From the NCBI GenBank assembly GCA_015661715.1, contig DQVN01000010.1:1-7262 (forward strand): a stretch of 7,262 bases of DNA. Direction: 5' to 3'. Below are positions 1 through 7,262 of the stretch, one piece after another. The DNA is from Sulfurivirga caldicuralii (GTDB lineage Bacteria; Pseudomonadota; Gammaproteobacteria; Thiomicrospirales; Thiomicrospiraceae). Under the pieces are notes generated by a model, which was not told where the DNA came from, did no database searches, and saw only the letters and a program-made list of their open reading frames with translations. Every line of letters starts with the position of its first letter. The first letter of the stretch is position 1. A program made the position numbers and the translations under genes.

Positions 1-384
1 CCCCAGGGCGGGATTCAGGCCCATGAAACGCCTCAGCAGGCGGCGTTTCGTGAGCTGCGTGAAGAGGTTGGGCTCAAGCCCGCCGATGTACGCGTCTTGG
101 GACGTACCAATGACTGGCTGCGCTATGACCTGCCTAAATATTTGATCCGTAGTCGCAATCGCCCTGTGTGTGTGGGCCAGAAACAGATCTGGTTCATGTT
201 TGGCCTGCTGGCGCCTGAAAGCGCGATAGACTTGACCTCTCACCGTACCCCGGAGTTCGAATCCTACCGCTGGGTGGATTACTGGGTGCCGGTACAGGAA
301 GTGGTGGATTTCAAGCGTACGGTATATCAACAGGCGTTGACAGAGTTGGAGCCCTGTTTGCAACGGCTTTGGTTGAACCCATGA
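1..384 (+). CDS. rppH: RNA pyrophosphohydrolase RppH (Nudix family), 5'-truncated by the window edge
   Basis: Reading frame 1 is open from the first base to a TGA at 382-384, giving 127 visible codons. RppH removes pyrophosphate from the 5' triphosphate end of mRNAs in the cytoplasm, which triggers RNase E-dependent decay. A perfect Nudix box (GX5EX7REUXEEXGU) occupies visible residues 3-25 (nt 7-75), with the metal-binding REL-EE core at residues 17-22. RppH-type features follow: NDWLRYDLPKYL, the PVCVGQKQIWF stretch, TPEFESYRWVDYW and VVDFKRTVYQ, all close to what I recall of E. coli RppH. By comparison with that protein about 35 N-terminal residues lie outside the window, so the full length would be roughly 162 aa, slightly shorter than the 176 aa of E. 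coli because the C-terminal tail is short. An internal ATG at 97 lies after the Nudix box and cannot be the real start. The family call is very secure. The symbol rests on remembered similarity. Confidence 0.93.
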   Translation, partial: PQGGIQAHETPQQAAFRELREEVGLKPADVRVLGRTNDWLRYDLPKYLIRSRNRPVCVGQKQIWFMFGLLAPESAIDLTSHRTPEFESYRWVDYWVPVQEVVDFKRTVYQQALTELEPCLQRLWLNP

Positions 385-396
385 GGCAGGCGGCGT

Positions 397-424
397 TTTA
401 CCCTGTCGGTGCCCATGGTAAGAT
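397..424 (+). promoter_or_regulatory. Weak candidate sigma70-type promoter for the PDH operon
   Basis: TTTACC (397-402) and TAAGAT (419-424) each match four of six consensus positions and are separated by 16 nt. Transcription would begin near 431, giving an aceE leader of about 75 nt. The operon needs a promoter near here unless it is read from rppH. The match is only moderate and no PdhR-like operator (an interrupted TTGGT/ACCAA palindrome) is visible, so this is a tentative inference. Confidence 0.3.
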
Positions 425-437
425 ACGCCGGTTTTGC

Positions 438-463
438 GAGCGGGCTGTGACGGCGGCTTGCTC
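438..463 (+). other. Possible hairpin in the aceE leader
   Basis: GAGCGGGCT (438-446) can pair with GGCTTGCTC (455-463) as a nine-pair RNA stem containing three G-U wobbles, with an 8-nt loop. It lies between the candidate promoter and the aceE ribosome-binding site. No T-tract follows, so it is not a terminator. The structure is seen by eye only and may be fortuitous. Confidence 0.25.
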
Positions 464-472
464 AGAGAATGC

Positions 473-487
473 GGCACCACAAGTGCC
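473..487 (+). other. Short inverted repeat just upstream of the aceE ribosome-binding site
   Basis: GGCAC (473-477) and GTGCC (483-487) are perfect inverted repeats around a 5-nt CACAA loop. They lie 8 nt before the GAGGA of aceE. This could be a small operator half-site pair or a weak mRNA hairpin near the translation start. A 5-bp repeat is short enough to occur by chance. Confidence 0.25.
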
Positions 488-495
488 CCAACAGT

Positions 496-500
496 GAGGA
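496..500 (+). promoter_or_regulatory. Ribosome-binding site of aceE (decides the start codon)
   Basis: GAGGA abuts the in-frame ATG at 501 with no spacing, but lies 6 nt before the second in-frame ATG at 507. Only the 507 start has workable Shine-Dalgarno spacing, so 507 is preferred. Confidence 0.75.
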
Positions 501-506
501 ATGCGT

Positions 507-3167
<2,661 letters not shown>

Positions 3168-3172
3168 TCTGC

Positions 3173-3192
3173 CGGGCCGCGTTTGCGGCCCG
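3173..3192 (+). other. Perfect GC hairpin between aceE and aceF
   Basis: CGGGCCGC (3173-3180) and GCGGCCCG (3185-3192) form a perfect 8-bp stem around a GTTT tetraloop, 5 nt after the aceE stop. Only TTTGT follows, so it would be at best a leaky terminator. It could instead set E1:E2 stoichiometry by attenuation, or protect or process the aceE 3' end. The hairpin is directly visible. Its role is inferred. Confidence 0.6.
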
Positions 3193-3207
3193 TTTGTCAT
3201 GGGATAA

Positions 3208-3212
3208 AAGGA
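3208..3212 (+). promoter_or_regulatory. Ribosome-binding site of aceF (decides the start codon)
   Basis: AAGGA lies 9 nt before the ATG at 3222. The frame is also open upstream to a TTG at 3183, but that codon is inside the hairpin region with no ribosome-binding site, and the added residues precede the canonical lipoyl-domain start. The ATG at 3222 is therefore chosen. Confidence 0.75.
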
Positions 3213-3221
3213 ATCGGGCTT

Positions 3222-4568
3222 ATGACGATTAAGACTATTACCCTGCCGGATATTGGCGACTTCGATCAGGTGGATGTGATCGAAGTGCTGGTGAATGAGG
3301 GCGATACGGTGGCGGTGGACGACCCACTGATCACCCTGGAATCCGACAAGGCCACCATGGAGGTGCCATCGCCCTATGCCGGCACCATCACGAAAATGCT
3401 GGTCAAGGAGGGAGACACGGTCAAAGAGGGCGATCCCATCGCCGAAATAGAGCAGGCTGAAGCCGGTGCGGGTGAGCCAGAACCCGCCCAATCGGTCTCT
3501 GACACCTCATCGCCTAAGGAGACGGTTGCCCAGTCGGCCCCGCAGCCGCAACCCGAGACGGTGTCCACACCCCAGGCTGCGCCACAACGGCAGCCTGAGG
3601 CGGCTTCTGCGCCAACTGCCGCGTCATCTGAGCAAAAGCCGGTCAATGCGCAGTCCATGGGCGCCAAATTTCACGCCAGCCCGGCCGTGCGTGCTTACGC
3701 CCGCATGTTGGGCGTGGATTTGCGCCAGGTTGTCGGCACCGGACCGAAAGGCCGCATTCTCAAGGAAGATGTGCAAAAGTATGTCAAGGGGATTATTCAG
3801 AGCGCAGCCACCATGACGCCGGCCAGCGGTGCCGGAATTCCACCGATCAAGCTGCCGGATTTCAGCCAGTTTGGGCCGGTGGAGACGGTGCCGCTTTCCC
3901 GCATCAAGAAGATTTCCGGCAAGCACCTGCACGCCTGCTGGCTCAATGTGCCCCATGTGACCCAGTTTGATGAGGCGGATATCACTGAGTTGGAGGCCTT
4001 CCGCAAGGGGCTGAAGGCCCAGGCGGAGAAGCAGGGTCTGAAGATCACGCCGCTGGTGTTCATTATGAAAGCGGTGGTGGCGGCGCTGAAGCAGTTCCCC
4101 CATATGAATGCCTCTTTGTCCGAAGATGGAGAGCAGTTGATCATCAAGCAGTACTATAACCTGGGCATTGCCGTGGATACGCCCAATGGGTTGGTGGTGC
4201 CCGTGGTGCGGGATGTGGATCAGAAAGGCATTTTTGACCTGTCGCAGGAATTGATGCAGATCAGTCAGAAAGCCCGCGAGGGCAAGCTGGGGCCCAAAGA
4301 GATGAGTGGAGGCACCTTCACCATCTCCAGCCTGGGCGGCATTGGCGGCACCCAATTTACCCCCATTGTCAATGCCCCGGAGGTGGGCATTATGGGGGTT
4401 TCCAAGGCGAAGATGCAGCCGGTGTGGAATGGCAGCGAGTTTGAGCCGCGGTTGATTTTGCCCTTCTCCGTCAGTTACGACCATCGGGTGATTGATGGGG
4501 CTGAAGGGGTGCGCTTTACTCAGACCATCGCCCGCTATCTCAGCGACATCCGCCAGTTGATTTTGTGA
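3222..4568 (+). CDS. aceF: Dihydrolipoyllysine-residue acetyltransferase, PDH E2 component, single lipoyl domain
   Basis: E2 forms the core of the PDH complex and moves the acetyl group from its lipoyl arm to coenzyme A (EC 2.3.1.12). The 448-aa protein has four parts. (1) A biotinyl/lipoyl domain at residues 1-78 has the lipoylation site ESDKATMEV with Lys43. (2) A flexible Ala/Pro/Gln/Glu/Ser-rich linker spans about residues 80-148 and contains a degenerate 14-residue tandem repeat. (3) The peripheral subunit-binding domain at about 150-190 contains ASPAVRAYARMLG and GTGPKGRILKEDV. (4) The acyltransferase catalytic domain runs from about 210 to the end, with VPHVTQFDEADITELEAFRK and the active-site DHRVIDG (His421, Asp425). 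The enteric enzyme carries three lipoyl domains and this one has one, so it is shorter. The 5' part is nearly identical in DNA to the start of lpdA. The stop overlaps the lpdA ribosome-binding site, implying coupled translation. The C-terminal core separates it from the biotin carboxyl carrier protein, and linkage to aceE favours PDH over 2-oxoglutarate dehydrogenase. Confidence 0.97.
   Translation: MTIKTITLPDIGDFDQVDVIEVLVNEGDTVAVDDPLITLESDKATMEVPSPYAGTITKMLVKEGDTVKEGDPIAEIEQAEAGAGEPEPAQSVSDTSSPKETVAQSAPQPQPETVSTPQAAPQRQPEAASAPTAASSEQKPVNAQSMGAKFHASPAVRAYARMLGVDLRQVVGTGPKGRILKEDVQKYVKGIIQSAATMTPASGAGIPPIKLPDFSQFGPVETVPLSRIKKISGKHLHACWLNVPHVTQFDEADITELEAFRKGLKAQAEKQGLKITPLVFIMKAVVAALKQFPHMNASLSEDGEQLIIKQYYNLGIAVDTPNGLVVPVVRDVDQKGIFDLSQELMQISQKAREGKLGPKEMSGGTFTISSLGGIGGTQFTPIVNAPEVGIMGVSKAKMQPVWNGSEFEPRLILPFSVSYDHRVIDGAEGVRFTQTIARYLSDIRQLIL
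3237..3373 (+). repeat. Lipoyl-domain direct repeat, copy 1 (in aceF)
   Basis: This 137-bp segment aligns without gaps to 4597-4733 in lpdA at a constant offset of 1360. By hand count there are 11 mismatches. Nine of them fall in the 18-nt patch 3281-3298. The flanking blocks 3237-3280 and 3299-3373 each have a single difference, at 3260 and 3326. The second block covers the lipoyl-lysine codon at 3348-3350. Confidence 0.9.
3540..3623 (+). repeat. Degenerate tandem repeat in the E2 linker
   Basis: Two adjacent 42-bp units, 3540-3581 and 3582-3623, encode PQPQPETVSTPQAA and PQRQPEAASAPTAA (residues 107-120 and 121-134). Nine of 14 residues match in register, but most third codon positions differ, so it is either an old duplication or compositional convergence in a low-complexity linker. 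Confidence 0.5.
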
Positions 4569-4574
4569 GGAGGG
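4567..4574 (+). promoter_or_regulatory. Strong ribosome-binding site of lpdA overlapping the aceF stop
   Basis: GAGGAGGG lies 4 nt before the ATG at 4579 and shares bases with the aceF TGA at 4566-4568. Ribosomes ending aceF would sit directly on it, which favours translational coupling and co-expression of E2 and E3. Confidence 0.75.
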
Positions 4575-4578
4575 TGAC

Positions 4579-6369
4579 ATGAGCAAGATTGTGGATATTA
4601 CCCTGCCGGATATTGGCGATTTCGATCAGGTGGATGTGATTGAGGTGATCGTTTCCGCGGGCGATACGGTGGCGGTGGACGACCCGCTGATCACCCTGGA
4701 ATCCGACAAGGCCACCATGGAGGTGCCATCGCCTTACAGCGGGAAAATCATTGCGCTGACTGTTCAGGAGGGGGATAAGGTCGCAACCGGCGATGTAATC
4801 GGCAAAATCGAGCTGGCCGAAGGCGAAAATAGTGCAGCAGAAGCCGAAACGGCTGCAGAAAGCCAACAAAATACCGCCTCTGCCACGGAGGCGAAAACGG
4901 GCGAACAAAATTTCAGGGGGACCCTTTCCGCTGCGTCCTTTACGGGCGAGGCGGACATGCATGCGGAAGTGCTGGTATTGGGGGGCGGCCCCGGAGGCTA
5001 TACCGCCGCGTTCCGCGCCGCCGATTTGGGCAAGAAGGTGGTGCTGGTGGAGCGCTATCCGGTTATTGGGGGGGTGTGTCTGAATGTGGGCTGTATTCCT
5101 TCCAAGGCGCTGTTGCACCTGTCGGTTATTCTGAACGAAACCCGTGAGCTGGCCGAACACGGCCTGAAATTTGCCGAGCCGGAGATCGATCTGGATAAGC
5201 TGCGCGCCTACAAAGCGAGTGTTATCAATAAGCTGACCAGTGGGCTGGCGGCCTTGGCTAAGCAGCGTAAAGTGGAGATCGTGCACGGCTATGGCCGTTT
5301 CACCAGCGCCAATACGCTGCAAGTTGCGTTGGCCCAAGGAGGGGAGAAAACCATCGCTTTTGACAACGCCATTGTTGCCGCGGGCTCCCGCCCCATCAAG
5401 TTGCCGTTTATTCCCCATGACGATCCGCGGGTGATGGATTCCACCGATGCCTTGGCGCTGCCGGAAGTGCCCCGGCGGATGCTGGTCATCGGTGGAGGCA
5501 TTATTGGTCTGGAAATGGCGCAGGTGTACGACAGCCTGGGGGCAAAAATCACCGTGGTGGAACTGGGCGATACCCTGATACCTGGCGCGGATAAGGACAT
5601 CACCAGGCCATTGCTCAAGCGCATCCAGCAGCGGTATGAAAATATCTATCTCAACGCCAAGGTGACCCAGGTAGAAGCCACCCCGGATGGGTTGGTGGTC
5701 AGCTTTGCGGGGGAGCAGGTGCCGCAAACCGATACCTTCGACCGTATTCTGGTGGCGGTGGGGCGTGCGCCCAATGGTCAATTGATCGATGCGGACAAAG
5801 CCGGGGTATTCGTAGATGAGCGAGGATTCATTCCGGTAGATGCGCGTCAGCGTACCAATGTGCCCCACATCTATGCCATCGGCGATATTGTCGGCCAGCC
5901 TATGTTGGCCCATAAGGCGGTGCATGAGGGCAAGGTGGCGGCAGAGGTGATCTGTGGATTGCCATCGGCCTTTACGCCCATGGGAATTCCCTCTGTGGCC
6001 TATACGGATCCGGAGGTGGCCTGGGCGGGCAAGACGGAAGAGGCGCTCAAGGCCGAAGGCATCGAATATGAAAAGGGGGTCTTCCCGTGGGCGGCCTCGG
6101 GGCGCAGTCTGAGCCTGGGGCGGGACGAGGGCATGACCAAGGTGCTGTTTGATGCTAAGACGCATCGCATCCTGGGCTGTGGCATCGTGGGGCCCAATGC
6201 GGGTGAGCTGATCGCCGAGGCCATGCTGGCCATCGAGATGGGGGCGGATATGCAGGATATTGGCTTGACCATCCATCCCCATCCCACCTTGTCGGAGACT
6301 TTTGCCTTCGCTGCTGAGATGGCGGAAGGGACGATTACGGATCTGATCGCGCCGAAAAAGCGCAAGTAA
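4579..6369 (+). CDS. lpdA: Dihydrolipoamide dehydrogenase (PDH E3) with an N-terminal lipoyl domain
   Basis: E3 reoxidises dihydrolipoyl groups of the complex and reduces NAD+ through FAD and a redox disulfide (EC 1.8.1.4). The 596-aa protein is about 120 residues longer than a plain E3 because of an N-terminal lipoyl domain (residues 1-80, ESDKATMEV with Lys44), followed by an Ala/Glu/Thr/Ser-rich linker (about 81-125). The E3 part begins near 130. It has the FAD-binding GGGPGGYTAAF (135-145), the redox disulfide CLNVGC (Cys167 and Cys172), the NAD-binding GGGIIGLEMAQ (305-315), the FAD-contacting YAIGDIVG segment, and the C-terminal dimer-interface HPHPTLSE with catalytic His568 and Glu573. 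All catalytic residues are present. Lipoyl-E3 fusions are known in several Proteobacteria, for example the P64k protein of Neisseria. The gene starts 10 nt after aceF and is the last gene before the terminator. The lipoyl region repeats that of aceF almost exactly in DNA. Confidence 0.97.
   Translation: MSKIVDITLPDIGDFDQVDVIEVIVSAGDTVAVDDPLITLESDKATMEVPSPYSGKIIALTVQEGDKVATGDVIGKIELAEGENSAAEAETAAESQQNTASATEAKTGEQNFRGTLSAASFTGEADMHAEVLVLGGGPGGYTAAFRAADLGKKVVLVERYPVIGGVCLNVGCIPSKALLHLSVILNETRELAEHGLKFAEPEIDLDKLRAYKASVINKLTSGLAALAKQRKVEIVHGYGRFTSANTLQVALAQGGEKTIAFDNAIVAAGSRPIKLPFIPHDDPRVMDSTDALALPEVPRRMLVIGGGIIGLEMAQVYDSLGAKITVVELGDTLIPGADKDITRPLLKRIQQRYENIYLNAKVTQVEATPDGLVVSFAGEQVPQTDTFDRILVAVGRAPNGQLIDADKAGVFVDERGFIPVDARQRTNVPHIYAIGDIVGQPMLAHKAVHEGKVAAEVICGLPSAFTPMGIPSVAYTDPEVAWAGKTEEALKAEGIEYEKGVFPWAASGRSLSLGRDEGMTKVLFDAKTHRILGCGIVGPNAGELIAEAMLAIEMGADMQDIGLTIHPHPTLSETFAFAAEMAEGTITDLIAPKKRK
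4597..4733 (+). repeat. Lipoyl-domain direct repeat, copy 2 (in lpdA)
   Basis: This is the partner of 3237-3373 in aceF, in the same orientation and codon register. The block 4659-4733 differs at one silent base (4686) over 75 bp, and 4597-4640 differs at one silent base (4620) over 44 bp. Similarity drops sharply at 4641-4658 and after 4733. Two such copies in one operon could also be a substrate for homologous deletion between them. Confidence 0.9.
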
Positions 6370-6392
6370 TCCAATCGTCCTGCATGGGATCC

Positions 6393-6415
6393 AGCCGCCT
6401 TCGGGCGGCTTTTTT
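6393..6415 (+). terminator. Intrinsic terminator of the aceE-aceF-lpdA operon
   Basis: AGCCGCC (6393-6399) and GGCGGCT (6404-6410) form a perfect 7-bp stem closed by a TTCG tetraloop, followed by a run of six T (6410-6415). It lies 23 nt after the lpdA stop. Stable tetraloop, GC stem and T-tract make this a classic Rho-independent terminator. Confidence 0.93.
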
Positions 6416-6420
6416 GTCAC

Positions 6421-6427
6421 AGAGGTG
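6421..6427 (+). promoter_or_regulatory. Ribosome-binding site of the AEC transporter gene
   Basis: AGAGGTG precedes the ATG at 6431 with suitable spacing (5 nt from AGAGG). It begins only 5 nt after the terminator T-tract, which supports this start codon and shows how tightly the gene is packed against the terminator. Confidence 0.65.
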
Positions 6428-6430
6428 AAG

Positions 6431-7262
6431 ATGGAAAACCTGACACTGGTGGCTCTGTGCATCCTCATCGGCTTGGCCCTACAACGGGTACATGCATTCC
6501 GCACGGCGCCGCAGGTGCTCAATGCCTGGGTCATCTGGGTGGCGCTGCCGGCGGTGATTGTGCATTATCTGCCGCAGATTCAGTTTTCCCGTGAACTGAT
6601 CGGCCTGGTGGTGGTGCCTTGGGTGCTGTTGGGGCTGACGGCGGCTTTGGTGCTGGCGGCAGGGCGCCTGTTGGGCTGGTCACGCAATACGGTGGGGGCG
6701 CTGTTGATGCTGGTGCCGCTGGGTAATACCTCGTTCCTGGGTATTCCCATGTTGCAGGCTTTATTGGGCGAAGCCAGTATTCCCTATGCGTTGGTCTATG
6801 ACCAGGCCGGTTCATTTCTGGCTGTGGTGCTGTATCTGCCTTTTATCGCTGCTTTGTATGCCGGGGAGGGGCATTTTAGTTGGCGGCGGGTGGTGCACAA
6901 AATGGTTACCTTCCCGCCCATGATCGCTGCTTTGTTCACCTTGGCCACCTGGCGTTTTGAGTGGCCGCTGTGGTTGGAAACCAACTTGATCCGTCTGGCG
7001 GACACATTGGTGCCCGTGGCCATGGTGGCGGTGGGCTTGCAACTGCGTTTACGCTTGCCGGAAGGTTTGGGTGGCCCCTTTGCTTTTGGCATGGCGGTGA
7101 AAATGGGGCTGATGCCCCTGTTGGCATGGGGGTTAATCCGGCTGTTGGAGATGCAGGGGGTGGTAGCCCAGACGACTTTGCTGGAGGCGGCCATGCCCAC
7201 TATGATCACCGCTGCGGTGGTGGCAACCAGCCATCAACTGCAACCACGCCTGGCAGCCGCCA
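6431..7262 (+). CDS. AEC (auxin efflux carrier) family membrane transporter, 3' end cut by the window edge
   Basis: An uninterrupted frame of 277 codons runs from the ATG at 6431 to the window end. The product is very hydrophobic, with repeated 15-25 residue apolar segments (for example about residues 4-18, 29-47, 56-78, 87-97, 119-143) separated by short basic loops, as in inner-membrane transporters of the AEC family (Mem_trans domain). Family-like motifs are GNTSFLGIPM (98-107), the YDQAGSFLA segment (123-131), LVPVAMVAVGLQL in the second half, and EAAMPTMITAAVVA near the end (252-265). Members are usually about 290-320 aa, so roughly 15-40 residues are missing. Bacterial members include carriers for malate, malonate and other carboxylates, but many have unknown substrate and nothing here fixes it. 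Placement after the PDH operon makes an organic-acid substrate plausible, as inference only. Family call secure, substrate unknown. Confidence 0.87.
   Translation, partial: MENLTLVALCILIGLALQRVHAFRTAPQVLNAWVIWVALPAVIVHYLPQIQFSRELIGLVVVPWVLLGLTAALVLAAGRLLGWSRNTVGALLMLVPLGNTSFLGIPMLQALLGEASIPYALVYDQAGSFLAVVLYLPFIAALYAGEGHFSWRRVVHKMVTFPPMIAALFTLATWRFEWPLWLETNLIRLADTLVPVAMVAVGLQLRLRLPEGLGGPFAFGMAVKMGLMPLLAWGLIRLLEMQGVVAQTTLLEAAMPTMITAAVVATSHQLQPRLAAA

Noticed and set aside
23..51. An inverted repeat of 8 bp (10 with a wobble) in the rppH Nudix-box coding region (25-32 with 42-49)
   Set aside because: It falls within codons under strong protein constraint and has no T-tract or regulatory position. 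It is probably fortuitous.
36..398. A 13-bp direct repeat, GCAGGCGGCGTTT, at 36-48 and 386-398
   Set aside because: A repeat of this length is not surprising by chance among all pairs of positions in a 7-kb GC-rich window. No duplication or mobile-element features surround it.
3624..4586. A 320-codon open frame on the minus strand within aceF
   Set aside because: It mirrors the E2 catalytic domain, has no own domain or convincing ribosome-binding site, and is a shadow.
5043..5050. A GCTGGTGG octamer matching the E. coli Chi sequence, in lpdA
   Set aside because: It is a single occurrence in coding DNA of a different organism. It is explained by common Leu/Val/Glu codons.
4540..6534. A 664-codon open frame on the minus strand covering the whole of lpdA
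   Set aside because: It lies opposite a fully conserved E3 gene with all catalytic motifs. The translation is rich in His, Arg, Gln and Gly with no recognisable domain. Long antisense frames are expected opposite GC-rich genes that avoid TTA, CTA and TCA codons.
6531..7209. Minus-strand frames opposite the downstream membrane gene
   Set aside because: The plus-strand frame is continuous over 277 codons with AEC motifs and a good ribosome-binding site. The minus-strand products are Pro/Ala/Lys-rich without family features.

Overview
The window holds a pyruvate dehydrogenase (PDH) complex operon on the + strand, flanked by two genes cut by the window edges. The proteins look gammaproteobacterial: an RppH-type RNA pyrophosphohydrolase, a homodimeric AceE-type E1 (not the alpha/beta type), an AceF-type E2 and a dihydrolipoamide dehydrogenase with its own lipoyl domain. 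The DNA is moderately GC-rich. A single-lipoyl-domain E2 paired with a lipoyl-E3 fusion fits purple-sulfur, methanotroph or xanthomonad-like lineages, or a betaproteobacterium, better than enteric bacteria. I cannot name the genus from sequence alone.

Layout. 1-384: 3' part of rppH, with a complete Nudix box. 385-506: the only sizeable non-coding gap, with a weak candidate promoter, two possible leader hairpins and the aceE Shine-Dalgarno sequence. 507-3167: aceE (E1). 3168-3221: a short gap with a perfect 8-bp GC hairpin. 3222-4568: aceF (E2; one lipoyl domain, Ala/Pro-rich linker, peripheral subunit-binding domain, acyltransferase core). 4579-6369: lpdA (E3 with N-terminal lipoyl domain), whose ribosome-binding site overlaps the aceF stop. 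6393-6415: a clear intrinsic terminator. 6431-7262: an AEC-family membrane transporter, missing only its 3' end, starting 15 nt after the terminator T-tract. No stretch over 300 bases lacks a gene.

How the genes work together. E1 decarboxylates pyruvate with thiamine diphosphate and reductively acetylates a lipoyl lysine. E2 transfers the acetyl group to CoA. E3 reoxidises dihydrolipoamide with FAD and passes electrons to NAD+. Tight spacing and common strand indicate co-transcription. RppH (mRNA 5'-end processing) and the AEC transporter (organic anion efflux/uptake type) are neighbours with no demonstrated functional link to the complex.

This is mostly a conventional metabolic locus and I do not see a new defence, mobile or RNA system. 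The most noteworthy signal is the lipoyl-domain coding sequence shared by aceF and lpdA. It is nearly identical at the nucleotide level, including silent positions, in two blocks with a diverged patch between them. This suggests recent duplication or continuing gene conversion inside the operon.
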